The notes below the pieces were generated by a model that ran no database searches, was not told the origin of the DNA, and saw only the letters and a list, made by a program, of their open reading frames with translations. A stretch of 64,000 bases of DNA from Leucaena leucocephala. Taxonomy: Eukaryota; Streptophyta; Magnoliopsida; Fabales; Fabaceae. Shown here one piece after another: positions 24,794-36,666 of the stretch (its first letter is position 1; each line of letters opens with the position of its first letter). The DNA is taken from NCBI GenBank assembly GCA_037074615.1, contig CM073542.1, forward strand, positions 23,897,068 through 23,961,067. Reading direction: 5' to 3'. Made by a program: the position numbers and the translations under genes.

Positions 24794-25140
24794 TTTTTTG
24801 GAATCTTACCAAAATTGTATCTCGTAACAGATACACGGTATTTTAGTAGAAGTCTTACTCAATTCCTTATGGAGAAGAGATGCAGTATTATAGAGGTAAA
24901 ATTCATGTGTTCAAGGTCATGATAGCATTCTACAAAAAATAATGACTATTCTCATTTTAGATTACCAGAATTAAATTTTTTATCAAAAATATATTACAGT
25001 TTCCAATGCATGTATCTTTTCTGTGTAATCGGGCATCCGTGTACTAGTATAAATAAGCCTAAGATGCCGGCATTTGTGAGAAATCCCTCCTGAGTTTTCA
25101 TCAATTAATCTTCTACGATTCTTTATATATTTGCAGTTGC

Positions 25141-26104
25141 ATGATGAATTTCCTTTTGACTTGTGACAGAAGAAATGCTCAGCAAAAGGAAAGTACACGT
25201 ATCTGCAGGTATTGCAAGAAAGTGTTCGACAGCTACCAGGCGCTTGGAGGCCATTTAAGGTCACATCAAAACATGGGGCGGAAATTTCCATATCTTCAAA
25301 GCCACAGCCACTCTATCCATGACACCCACCCTTATTTTAATCCATTATCCAATTATCGTGCATTCAGAGGTAAAAAGACTTGCCAATCCAAATATACAAA
25401 GTTCTGATTCCAAATTGATTTATAATGTTGTTCTTTACTCGTTAAATGCAGAAACCCATTGTGGGAATGAGACTGAATCGATCCTGTCTTCGCATCTCTC
25501 CGGTGCATCGATGCCTACAGCTCTTATGGATAACGTTAAACGTGGTGGCTCAACTGGTTCTTGCAAGTTTGATGTGGAGTCTGTACGGCGCTTCATAAAT
25601 CGTTATCCGTATATGTCTCAAAATTTCCTTGAGACTATGAAGGATCACAACCACAGTAACCATCCACGTTCATGTGGCATTTGTTCTCTGTGTCCTTGTT
25701 ATTTGATGAATAATATGTTGGAGCAGATGGGTTATGCTCCTCGTATTACTAAACTTGACACGAATAAATTTCTTGGTACGGAGAACCCGGTTCTTGCAGG
25801 CCTCTTGCCTCCACCTCCACTTCATGGTCAACTTACTGTGTTAATGTGTCCAAAGGAATATATTAGGGCCCTAACTTGTGGGAGAGAGAACAAGCGTTGC
25901 TTGTGCCGAGATTTAGCCGATGAAGTCATGATGATGTGTGCACCGAAAAGGCCGAGGGTGAGCTCCAGTTCACAAGTAGAAAAACCACCTCAGAATGAGT
26001 TGCTTCTCTTCAAGGATTCAAATAACTATTCTTCTGGATCAGAGATTCCGACCGCTGGAGAGGAGAAATGTGAAGCAAATCTGGATCTCTCGCTGCACCT
26101 CTAG
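25141..26104 (+). CDS. Single C2H2 zinc-finger protein with C-terminal EAR motif
   Basis: Two exons, 25141-25369 and 25452-26104, join in phase across GTAAAA...TGCAG and give 293 aa. The only finger is at residues 22-42 (C-X2-C-X12-H-X3-H) with the plant-specific QALGGH core at 33-38, so it should bind DNA. The last seven residues, LDLSLHL, form an LxLxL EAR motif that usually recruits TOPLESS-type co-repressors; a repressor role is inferred. The middle is unusual: RSCGICSLCPCYLMNN and CGRENKRCLCRDL are Cys-rich, and APKRPR is a possible nuclear signal. ATGATG gives two possible starts, 25141 or 25144. A TATAAATA lies near 25049 and a very short upstream ORF (MPAFVRNPS) near 25062-25091. I do not recognise a specific orthologue. 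An upstream coding exon cannot be excluded, because TTTGCAG directly precedes the start region. Confidence 0.82.
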
Positions 26105-28100
26105 TCCCTTGGTTGTCTCTCTCTTAGTTCTTGATATGTCTAATTAATAATGAACACATGTTTTGTGTATTTGTTGAGAGTGGAGTTCCATTTCTCTCTC
26201 TCCCTCTCGTCATTTGTGATGGAGTTCCTTTTGTTTTTCTAATTAGTGTTGGAATTATGTTATTCTAGGGCAAATGAATTCAAGTGTCTTAATCCGTGTC
26301 TCTTTGGTAAAGAGATACAGCAAATAAACTACTGTAAACCCAAAGACTCCAAAAAGAAGATCGTCCATAAAGGGAGAAAAACTGCATATGGATAGTTTTA
26401 AATTTATAACCCATACCTTAGAAAAAAAAAATAAGATTTTTAATATATAAATATATATATCGAAAAGTACTTTTATGATCTTCAACTTTTTACAATGTCT
26501 TTAGTTATCATTCTCCGTTTTTTTTAACGCCCAAGTTCTGAGATTGATCAATACGTTTTTGCCCATTTAACATTAATAGTACTGCGACTTGTTTGGATTT
26601 TTATATTATAAATAGATAATAATAATAAGCAAAATTGTTACAGTTTCCTAGGGATACCTTCTCAAAGCCGTATTTTGGGCTATTTTTCATGAATGAAAAT
26701 AGAAGTCTTGAGAAGATTCGTCTTCCATCTCCATGTTTTAAGATGAGATGCTGTCTCTTTAATTTGTTCTCAAGGTGTCTCAATTAATTAAAACTTTAAT
26801 TTATTGGGTGAACTTTAATTAAAAATCATAAAAGAAGAGTATAAGCATTGAGGCATCAATAAGGCTTGACTTTAATTAGAAAGAACAACTTAAAATGTCA
26901 ACGACCACATCGAGATGCCATTTGCACGTTTGTTTCTACAATCGTTTCTGTTTTCTTTTAGAAATTTATATCCCACTCCGAGGATCCCATTATTTACAAA
27001 ATTATATTTACTTTTAAAATAAAAGATGTTACAAAATTACGCAGTAGTGGAACATTATGAGCTACGCCATGATATGAGAAATCCTATATAAAACTAATTG
27101 TGAATGATATGTTTTAACAAATTCTAGGAAAGTTTTTGGCAAATGAATAAAATCGAAGGATAGTTAAAAAAAAAAAAGACGATATTTTTTGTATTATATT
27201 GCAAGTGTTGCATCAAATACACCAACGAAAGTGAATTGACGTACTAGGATGCTATATAAGGACGTTGACTTGTCAGCTTGTCATGATGGGAACAAATTTG
27301 CCACAAAACATTTTGTAATTGGATGAATTCTCAATATTATATTATATAGAGCTTAAAAATAAATTGTAATAATAATATTCATAAATAGAGTTGGTGCATG
27401 GTATCATTTATATAAAAGGGGGAGGTGTTTGGATGAAATATCTGCATCAAGGAGGGGTCGGCTTGGCAAATTATATATATATATGACTATTATAATATTT
27501 TCACTTGTCCTAATTATAAAAGTTATATAGTAATTAAATTTAATTATAAATATAAAATTTTAATATATTTTATCTATTAAAATTATAATTTTTTTCTTTA
27601 AAATATCTTTATATGATTGCACATATATATTAAGATAATGTCTACTAAAGATAATTCAAATACATATAATTAAAGAATGTATTTTAAAAAATTAACATAT
27701 AATTATTATAATTAATTAACTTAACTAATTTTTTTAATATATTTAAATTAATTAAATATATTTTATAATTAACACTGAGGTAGTATTCCTTTATGTACAT
27801 TATAAGCACATATTAACAATTTTATATAAATTAATAAAATTAATTAGAACTAGTTATCCCCTATATAAAATATTAAAATTGTACTAAATAAAAATATTAG
27901 TTAGAGGATATTAGGTGAAAAATACTATTTTTTTAATTTTAAATATAAAATTTAATTTATTATATAAATTTAATTTATATTAAAAATTGAAGGATTAACA
28001 TTTTATATAATCCCTTATGATTGCATATTGATTCCTATGGAGATATACATAATGGTTGAGTAAAGTAGAGGCGTTTCCTTCTTTTTCTCTTCATTTTCAT
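26105..28100. other. AT-rich intergenic DNA
   Basis: It holds the 3' end of the C2H2 transcript and then strongly AT-rich sequence, especially 27480-28000, probably decayed MITE-type repeats. No gene was recognised. Confidence 0.5.
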
Positions 28101-28372
28101 TCTACCTTTTCTCACCATCATTACATTTCCCTAGTCTCTGCAATAAATACTTAAATCCCAAGGAAAATGATTCAACCAGCGCGTGATTGCCCTTGCAAAA
28201 AGTGGGCTCCACGTCCACGCTCAGATGTCTTTGTGTGAGCCTTTTGCATGGCAGCACTGAGATTCCTCCCGCTCTTCCTTCTTTCCTCTTCTCAATGCTT
28301 CCCTTCACAATCGCTCTTCCCTCAACTCCAAGCTCCCAACCTGTTGCTCTACTTCACTTCACTGCACAATCG

Positions 28373-28635
28373 GTACGCCAAAATTCTCAAACTTTATCAA
28401 TTTCCATTCTATTTTATTGCTCCCCTCATTTTCTCCTTAAGTTGTACTTGGATCTCACTGACTTCGCTAATTTTATTGTTTCTGCTGCCGATTTTTGGCG
28501 TCTCCTTTGAAATGGGATTTTTCTGGGCTGAGATTCTCTCGTGGCGACTGTTACTCGGTCTAATATCTTATTCACTGGCATATATTACTCTTTTATTGTT
28601 TCTCTAATATCCACGATACTGAAACTAATTTGCAG
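28373..28635 (+). other. Probable 5'UTR intron of the DUF630/DUF632 gene
   Basis: A donor at CACAATCG|GTACGCC and an acceptor at AATTTGCAG|ATAGAG bracket a T-rich intron. They leave a short second leader exon running into the ATG at 28671. This explains the open frames at 28187-28607, which look non-coding. Confidence 0.5.
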
Positions 28636-28670
28636 ATAGAGCCCCACCTCCCTAGGATTTGAGATAATTA

Positions 28671-31600
28671 ATGGGGGCCTCAACCTCCAAGATGGAGGAT
28701 GATAAGGCACTTCAACTGTGCCGTGAAAGGAAGAAGTTTGTTAGACGAGCACTTGATGGGCGATGCTCTCTAGCAGCTGCTCATGTGTCATATGTCCAGT
28801 CACTGAAAAATGCAGGAACGGCTTTGAGAAAATTCATAGAAACTGAAGCCCAAATTCAATCTTCCTTGTACACTTCCAATAATGCTACAACACTTCCCAT
28901 TGGTTTAACTGAAAAGACTCTTTCACAATTCCCAGCATCTTCGCAATCTGTGCCTCAACGTTTTAATGTAGAAGAAACCTTCTCCTCACCTCCCTCTCCT
29001 CCTGTCTCTAGTAAGATCCAAGCAAAACATATGAAATTTAGCAGTTTCTCTTCTAGAAAGGTTGAAGAGAAGCCTCCTGTTCATTCTGTAGGAATAGTAA
29101 CATCATCAGGTTCAAATGAAAGGAATGAAATGTCTGCATTTGAGGATGGCTCCTCTCATCCAGTCGGAAATCAGCCCTGGGATTACTTTGGTCTTTTTGA
29201 TCCTGTTGACCATCGATTTTCTTTCATGGAAAGGAAGGGCGTGCGCCAAGAAATGGGGAGTCCTGATGATATGGCCAAACTAAAGGCAGAGGAAGGTATT
29301 CCTAATTTGGAAGATGCTGAAGAGAAGGATTCTTCTCATGGAAAGGAAGACTCTCTTGATTCGGAAGATGATTTTGACAATGATCCTGGCCCAAATTCCT
29401 TGGTCCAAACATTTGAGAATCTTAACAAAGTTAATAAATCAGTTGCCGCAACCAAGCCTCTGATAGGGGATCCTGATTCTCAAGTTGAACCCATGAATGG
29501 AGAGAAGGGCAATTCCCCTAACTTATCACTATTGGGAACAACATCTGCTGCAACTTTGATTCCAACCGAAACAAATAAATCAATGGAGAAAGAAGATGAT
29601 AGTGAAAATAAAGTTGCTCCAAAGGACTTGTTTTCCAGCATGAAAGATATTGAATTTCTATTTGCAAAAGCTTCAGAATCTGGCATAGAGGTTCCAAAAA
29701 TGCTTGAAGCAAATAAGTTACATTTCCGTCCTATATTCCCAGCAAAAGAAAGTAATCTTTTTATCTATCACTTTTTTTTTTTTTAATTTTTTTGGGTGTA
29801 TGTATGCCTTTAAGTTACCATCTGATGGATGTTATACATAAACAGCTATAGTAATAAATATATAAATACAGAGTGACACATGTAAAGACATTTAAGACAT
29901 ATCACACACTGACCAAAAAATAAACAATTGAATAAGTAATTCCATTACCAAGACCAATGTTCATTTTTGACCAAATACTTGTCATTATTGGGGTTAAAGA
30001 TGTGGATTTTCGATTCTATATGATTTTCTTATGGATGGAAATGTTCTTAACAAGAGAATCCTTGATTCTATCAGATAGGTCTGTGGTGTCTTTAATATTG
30101 AAGGCATGTTTCTCATGTGGGGAAGACCCAGGTCAAGTTCCGGAAGGTATTTCTCATCTCTTCTGCTTATATTTTCTTAAGATCTCCAATACTGCTACAG
30201 GAACTTTGGGTTTAATTTAGTTTACTTGGTACTTAAAGTTTCTTGACTGCTTGTACTTGGAGTACTAAATGCATAGTTATCATAAGAACATACGAAATAA
30301 ATTCTTGTTTAGTTTTCTTGGAAATCTATTTCTAATTCTTTCCTTTGATCTTCTCAGAACCTCTTCAAAACTCAATTAAGTACTTAACTTGGCATAGGAC
30401 GGCATCAGCTCGCTCTTCTTCTTCAAGGAACCCATTAGGAGAAAACTCTAAAGATGATGAAGAGAACATCACCAGTAATCTCTTTGATAATTTCTGCATG
30501 ATCTCTGGCAGCCATGCATCAACCTTGGATAGACTGTATGCATGGGAAAAAAAGCTTTATGATGAAGTCAAGGTACTGTGTTTTTTATGAACAATTCCAT
30601 CCTGGTATATTTTTCAATTTACATATGGATAATGGCATGATGCTGTGATCTTGATTGGGATCTTAATGGGTAGGATACTTTGGTCTCCATCCCTGAACAT
30701 GAAGAAATGTGTTCTTCTCATCCCTAGACACGTACCTTAGCTTGTAAAAAATTTAAACCTAGTCCCTTTTCTCATTGGATCCTCTTTTATATTTTTCTTA
30801 GCTTGATTTTGATATAACTATTTCCATGTCTATTCTGTAATCTCCTCTTTTATTTTTGTTGCGGTTTCAGGCTAGTGGGTTGGTAAGAAAAAAATATGAC
30901 ATGAAGTGTAAAATCTTAAGGCACCTAGAATCAAAAGGAGAAAAGAGCTCTAAGATTGATAAAACCCGTGCTGTGGTCAAGGATCTGCATTCAAGAATCA
31001 GAGTTGCCATTAGCAGGATAGACTCTATATCAAAGAGGATTGAGGAATTGCGGGACAAAGAGCTCCAGCCACAACTTGAGGAGTTGATTGAAAGGTATGA
31101 TTCTGTTTTTTACCTTTCGTAAAAACTGCTGATTTTTAATTGCATGCTATGAAGAATGTTGTTTGGTTGTCAATGTTATCAGAATTAGACCAAACTGGTG
31201 AACCGGTGCTAGGACCGGTGCAGAACGCGATAGAACTGATAAAAAAGACAATCAATCAAGAATTGGTCAAATCAGTGTCTTTGATTTTCTATATGATTTC
31301 TTAATATGAAATTAAAAATTATTAATATGATGGCTACTGATTCAACCACAATTCGACCATGGATGAATCAGCGAATCTTTAACTAGTGCTCTGAATGGTT
31401 TCATGTCTGGTCCTGTTTTCAAAGCATTGGTAATTTCACATTATACTTATGGTTTGTAGAGCTTTCATAGCTCAAGAACTTTTAGTTGCGTTGAGATTGA
31501 AGGTCCCTAAGTGAGAGGCCTGACGAATCTGGACACAATTTAAACAGCATTGAAAAGAACAACGAACTTTGCGTAGATTAGGACAAATTTTGTAGTTGAA

Positions 31601-32476
31601 TGCAATGAATTGTCTTGTGGAAGTTTATCTTCAGCAAGAGACGTTTGTATATTTATAAGGCTCAAGAAATGAGATATGCTTTGTGGATGAGTATTTATCT
31701 CTTTCTGTTCATATGAACTTTTATACTAAAAAATGAACTCACTTTTGTATTCCCTCTGTTATTATTGCTTTGGTGGCAGTTTAAGTCGAATGTGGGAAGT
31801 AATGTTTGAATGCCACAAGCTTCAATTCCAGATCATGTCAACGGCCTATAGTAACAGCCGTGCTAGAATAGCCACGCAATCTGAATTACGCGGGCAGATG
31901 GCTGCTTATCTTGAAAATGAACTCTACTCTCTGCAATCAAGTTTTTCCAAGTGGATTGGAGCTCAGAAGTTTTACTTGGAGGCTATAAATGGATGGATTT
32001 ACAAATGTGTTTCTCTCCAGCAAAAATCATCAAGCAAGAGGAAAAGGAGGCTTCAACCTCCTCCATTGAGAAACTATGGCCCTCCAATATATGCAACCTG
32101 TGGTGTCTGGCTGGAAAAGCTCGACACTTTACCTTCGAAGGACGTTACAGATTCTATAAAGAGTTTAGCTGGTGAGATTGACCGGTTTTTACCACATCAA
32201 GAGAAGAAGCAAGGTAATGAACAGGTGGAAAATTTCTTTAGAGATGACACTTCAGAGGACTGGGCGCTGGGTTTTGATCGATTTCGAGCGAGCTTACTCA
32301 GATTTCTTGGTCAGCTAACTAATTTTGGCAGGTCATCTGTGAACATTTATGCAGAACTTACGCAAGCCATTCATGATGCCAAGAGTAACTACCATCGGTG
32401 GAATTCTCATTCTCATGACAGTCAGAGGAATTCTTATTCTCCAGATGGAAGTTTAAATTCTCAATCCAAGTCTTGA
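28671..32476 (+). CDS. DUF630/DUF632 protein, NRG2-like
   Basis: Five coding exons: 28671-29751, 30075-30146, 30358-30572, 30871-31094 and 31780-32476, all GT-AG and in phase, giving 762 aa. The N-terminus MGASTSKMEDDKALQLCRER is the DUF630 signature and has Gly2, suitable for N-myristoylation. A Ser/Pro-rich, acidic linker with the conserved PWDYFGLFDP follows. The DUF632 domain spans roughly residues 390-720 and contains DNFCMISGSHASTLDRLYAWE, KIDKTRAVVKDLHSRIRVAI, RIEELRDKELQPQLEELIE, RMWEVMFECHKLQ, ENELYSLQSSFSKWIGAQK and TCGVWLEKLDTLP. It is largely helical and probably coiled coil. NRG2 of Arabidopsis is a nuclear regulator of nitrate signalling, but most family members are uncharacterised, so function is uncertain. 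The C-terminus is Ser/Asn/His-rich. Confidence 0.93.
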
Positions 32477-34150
32477 TCTCAAGTTTAATCATGGGGAAAG
32501 GCAATCAAAATGAACAGTAGAGAAAGTTTTCTTGAAAAACACTGGAATCCTATGATAGGATTCACTTTTAGATACGAGGGCATTGCATATGGAATGTGTA
32601 CATATGGGAGGAAGGAATAAGGTCATCATAAGCAGGAGCTGATATGTGGAGATGGGATGTGCATGTATGGTGCCAGTATGGTTCTCTGGTTAGACTTCCC
32701 ACCCTCCTCTCTTAATGGCAAGTGTGTTAATAGCCAAAACAATTCACATTAAATAAAAATAGATCAAAGAATGACATATAAATAAAAAAGTAGATATTTA
32801 ATATCAACTCAGGTCATAAGGGCAAGATGGAATAAAGAGTATTCATGTCCATATAATATAATCTGTTTGAAATCGTATTATTATTGTTCACAGAGTGTGC
32901 AGTCACTAAATATTTGTATTACTTTAATCAATATTTTTTGTTGTGTCTTTTATGTCTTTTGCTTTCCAACTTGGTAGGCTTACATATGACATTAGATGAG
33001 GCTGAGACAATACAATAGACAGTTTATTTTGGAATTGAAGGAAGACAACAACTTCCCTTCAATTCCACTACGATGAAGAGGGAGTTAAGGAAGTTAATTA
33101 AAGTATTTTAGAAAAAAATATATTATATTAATTATTTTTTTTAATTTAATTAAATTAATTAAATAAATCTTATATTAAAGATAAAAATAATCCAATAGGG
33201 TAGGAAAGGCGGTTAAGGAGGGAGAGTACGGATTGAGAAGCGGCAGGCGTGTTTGGCTGAACGTGGTTGGCTCTTTTCGCAGTTGCAAAACACACAAAAA
33301 CCAACGTCTCTTTCAATTGCCAATTGGCCGATCACGTACGTGTAATAATTAAACAACCGGGATAAGTCTTATGTTATTATGCTGCTACAAATCTTTAAGT
33401 TCTTTGGCGTTGATTTATAAGCAATTAATTTTTGTTGGTGGTGAATTATACGCAATTAATTTCTGCATATGGAATGGAAGCATGTCTCCCATATTATATT
33501 GTTATATGCTCCTAAATTGCCTCCCTCTTGACCGTTGAGAAAGTTATCTCTCTCTCTCATCTTTTTTATTATAATTATAATTATAATTCGTATCTATAAT
33601 TTTTTATAATAATAATAATAATTCTTATCTATACTAATTAGACTTCAGGTCCCATCAAAATTATGTTTTAAAGACGATAGAATGAGTGTCACCTTTTAAG
33701 CATATTCTTGAGTTTCAGCAAGATTTGTCCAAGGAGGGTGAGTCAGGGAACAGGTGAAAATTCTTGCATCGTATTATATCAACCTATTTATTTATATATA
33801 AAATAAAAAAACTTTAAAAGCGATATATTTCAGCCTAAATAATTTTAACGGTTAAAAGCATAATTGATTTAATTTAAGTAGATGATTAGATCCCAGTGAA
33901 TAGATACATATATTTGATTCCCCATTAGCAAAAATATGACTTGAATAAGAGCAACATATTCAAGATTAAATTAATAATCTATGTATCCTCGACATTTTCT
34001 TAGTTTTTTTCCCAGGATACTTGTACTACTTAGTTGATCGTTTATTTATTTAATTTATAGACTATATATTGAATGCACGCTTATTACTGTTATTTCATTG
34101 TGCGCGCAGATGTCTCTCATATATATATATATATATATTAACGCGATCAA
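32477..34150. other. Intergenic DNA between convergent genes
   Basis: It contains the 3'UTR of the DUF632 gene and AT-rich DNA with simple repeats (TA units near 34121-34138, TAA/ATAATT runs near 33570-33620). The EIN3-like 3'UTR probably begins below 34402. No gene was recognised. Confidence 0.5.
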
Positions 34151-34402
34151 AATTTCTCGAAAAATAGAAAGAATCTAACCTAAACACGCAGATACAATAA
34201 AGATCTTATTTATTCATATGATAAACACAAAACAGTACATAGATCAATGTAGAGCAGGGGCACACATACACACTGATCATTATTGCCAACACACACAAAC
34301 AAAAAGAAAAAAGAAAGAAAGAAAGAAGAGGGTGGTGAGAGGGGCAGGGGTTGAGCTGATATATTACAAAGACACGTAAAAGGATTCAGGCATTCCACAG
34401 CC

Positions 34403-36640
34403 TCACTCGAACCATGCAGATATGTCTGGTTGCTGCTTATCCATTATTAATCCCGCTCCTTGCATATTTTCCCTCAGATCGAAACACCCAAAATCACTTG
34501 GCGACCCAAACATCGCATTGAAATTGCTCTCATTGCTTATCATCACTTCATTGTTGTTATGGTTCATGTTGACGTTGTTGTTGTTGTTGTTGTCGTGGTC
34601 ATCGCAGCTGTTGATGTTGATGATATTATCGTTGTTGCCATTGCTGGTGACGTTGATGATACTGTGGTTGTTGGTGGGGATGTTGTCGATGATGTTGTTA
34701 TTGTTGATGTTGCTGACTATCCCGGGGTTGCTGCTGCTGCTGGTAATGTTGATTATGTTGGTGTTGGTGCTGGTGGTGCTGATGATATTGTTGTTACTGC
34801 TCGTGCTGATGATATTGTTGATGATGCTGCTGCTGCTGCTGTGGTTGTGGTTGGTGTCAAAAGCAGAATTCAAAGCCTTGAAGGGGTCAAACTGATAAGC
34901 TTGTGGTGCCAACATCTGAAATTGATTGTTGTTGTTGTTGTTTCTAGCCATGCTTGTTTCTTGAAAGAAGCCACCCCCATTCATCAATCCTTGACCGCCA
35001 AACAAATTATCATTTTGTCCTTGAACCATCTGCTGCTGTGGGGGAAGCAGATGATTGTTTGCAGCCACCGGGTTAGTATTCAAAACCCCGTTGTTGCTGT
35101 TGGCGGTGGTGCTCATGCCGCCGCAGCCAATGCCTTGAAAGTTTGAGCCACAGATTGGCAAAAGATCAGTCATCCTTCTCTGGCCGTTGTCCGAAACTCC
35201 TCCGAGCCTGGACATACTGAACGCCGGCAGTTGCGTTGGTGGTGCTGGAAGAGCCAAGGTAACAGATTGAGGCTGAGGATTTGATTTGGGCCGAACAAAG
35301 GATGGAGGCGTTAAGATTGCCCTAATTTGATCAATATTGAAAACTTCTGCTGATGATGAAGCCTTATAACTTGAACTAAAGCTTTTGTAAGGACACTGGA
35401 GCTGATGGTTGTCCCTAGAAATCCTGTCTGGAAAACCAACACGAGATTCGCTGTAAGGACACAGGCGGTGTTCACATGTGAAAATCTGTGCTTCCTTCAT
35501 AATCATTGTGTTGTTGAACTCAGTATGAATCTTCCTCTTCATTGGTTGCAGTGACAAGCCTCCCTTCATTCTGTCTACTTTGGGTGTGTTCATATCATAG
35601 CTGTCTCGCTTCCGGCGATCCTCCAGTTTTAAAATGGCTGCCTCCAAGATCCCTTCCACGTCATACTCATTGCACTCATCCAGTAGAGAGCCAGGGGAGG
35701 ACAACGGCGGCCGATAATCCGGATACATTTGTCGGGTCAAGGCCTCCTCCTGATTCACAATGGCAATCCATGCGGCGCTTTCCTTGGCCGTCATTTTATC
35801 TTGAAGACATTTAGATTGTCTCACCAGCTTCCGGATCTTGGGAATGTTGGGCGAGATGTGCTTGATCACTGCGATGAGAACTCCAATCTTATACGCCTTC
35901 TTCAAGTCATGAGGCTTCTTGTAAGGTGGCGGACCTTGGTCTCTGGGAATACCGATCTGGGTCCACCATTCTTCGCTCCCCGTCGGCCACCACGGCGGTG
36001 CAACACCCTTCTCCAATGGGTATCGCCTCTGAGGGGGATCACAGTGCTGCATCAGAGTTGACAAGAGAGAGCCCAGGGTTGTGTCCTGAATCTGTTGCAA
36101 AGTGCAAGGAGTTGGAGCCCCGGCATTCAGCCCACTGCTCTTGCTGGCAAGGCTTTCTGCCCGATCTTTGGTGATGGCCGCGGGGCCGTTCCTATCAAAT
36201 CTGACTTTATCCTTCCACCACTCACGGAGGTTGTCTGAAGCTCCGGTGACGGGTTTTCCATTCTCAGGGATGATGCCGTACACGAAGCCTTGAGCCTGGC
36301 AAACCTCCATCATCTTGAGCATGTACCTCAAGATTCCATCTTGAGCTCTGGCCATCTTCTTCCTCCTAGCCTGTTCTTCAGTATTTTGTTGCCTTTGCCT
36401 GGAGAGTTCAATTCCATGTTCTCTTGCTCTGCCTTGCTCTCTTAGGCGCTTCAGCTGGAGTTTGTGCTTCCAGATCCTCCTCTCAAGCTCATCCTCATCG
36501 AGGTCTTCATCATCGTCACTGTCATCGTCCTCCATTGTCGAATTTGGTTCAGATGGCTGGGCGGAGCTAGTGCCTTCCCCAAACGGAGCAGCTATGATAT
36601 CCAGACCGTCCGAAAAGGCCATGTCATCGAATATCGTCAT
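34403..36640 (-). CDS. EIN3-like (EIL) ethylene-response transcription factor
   Basis: A single coding exon of 745 codons starts at the ATG at 36640 (MTIFDDMAFSDGLD), as usual for this family; Arabidopsis EIN3 is 628 aa. The N-terminal acidic block DDDSDDDEDLDEDELERR precedes the basic KHKLQLKRLREQ. The conserved DNA-binding region follows, with KKMARAQDGILRYMLKMMEV, GFVYGIIPENGKPVTGASDN, REWWKDKVRFDRNGPAAI, QRRYPLEKGVAPPWWPTG, GPPPYKKPHDLKKAYKI and FPDRISRDNHQLQCPYK. A Pro-rich stretch follows. The family binds promoters of ethylene-response genes and is controlled by F-box-mediated turnover. The odd part is residues about 590-700: Asn/Ser/Ile-rich low complexity coded by trinucleotide repeats, which explains the extra length. 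A 5'UTR intron and a TATA box lie upstream. Confidence 0.95.
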   Translation of the reverse strand: MTIFDDMAFSDGLDIIAAPFGEGTSSAQPSEPNSTMEDDDSDDDEDLDEDELERRIWKHKLQLKRLREQGRAREHGIELSRQRQQNTEEQARRKKMARAQDGILRYMLKMMEVCQAQGFVYGIIPENGKPVTGASDNLREWWKDKVRFDRNGPAAITKDRAESLASKSSGLNAGAPTPCTLQQIQDTTLGSLLSTLMQHCDPPQRRYPLEKGVAPPWWPTGSEEWWTQIGIPRDQGPPPYKKPHDLKKAYKIGVLIAVIKHISPNIPKIRKLVRQSKCLQDKMTAKESAAWIAIVNQEEALTRQMYPDYRPPLSSPGSLLDECNEYDVEGILEAAILKLEDRRKRDSYDMNTPKVDRMKGGLSLQPMKRKIHTEFNNTMIMKEAQIFTCEHRLCPYSESRVGFPDRISRDNHQLQCPYKSFSSSYKASSSAEVFNIDQIRAILTPPSFVRPKSNPQPQSVTLALPAPPTQLPAFSMSRLGGVSDNGQRRMTDLLPICGSNFQGIGCGGMSTTANSNNGVLNTNPVAANNHLLPPQQQMVQGQNDNLFGGQGLMNGGGFFQETSMARNNNNNNQFQMLAPQAYQFDPFKALNSAFDTNHNHSSSSSIINNIISTSSNNNIISTTSTNTNIINITSSSSNPGIVSNINNNNIIDNIPTNNHSIINVTSNGNNDNIININSCDDHDNNNNNNVNMNHNNNEVMISNESNFNAMFGSPSDFGCFDLRENMQGAGLIMDKQQPDISAWFE

Positions 36641-36666
36641 CACTTCGATATTGGCCTTTATAGTAC

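Larger units (their letters stand above)
23027..25140. other. Intergenic DNA between KIN2-like and C2H2 genes
   Basis: It contains the KIN2-like promoter, a possible truncated gene fragment at 23607-23693, a SINE-like element at 24070-24200, a W-box palindrome at 24778-24793 and the TATA region of the C2H2 gene near 25048. Nothing else convincing was seen. Confidence 0.5.

Noticed and set aside
28187..28607. Open frames just upstream of the DUF630/DUF632 start
   Set aside because: They lie in the inferred 5'UTR and its intron; composition is T-rich and they resemble no protein.
34422..35146. Long plus-strand open frames rich in Leu or Val opposite the EIN3-like gene
   Set aside because: They are antisense readings of the trinucleotide-repeat region; composition is extreme and there is no independent support.
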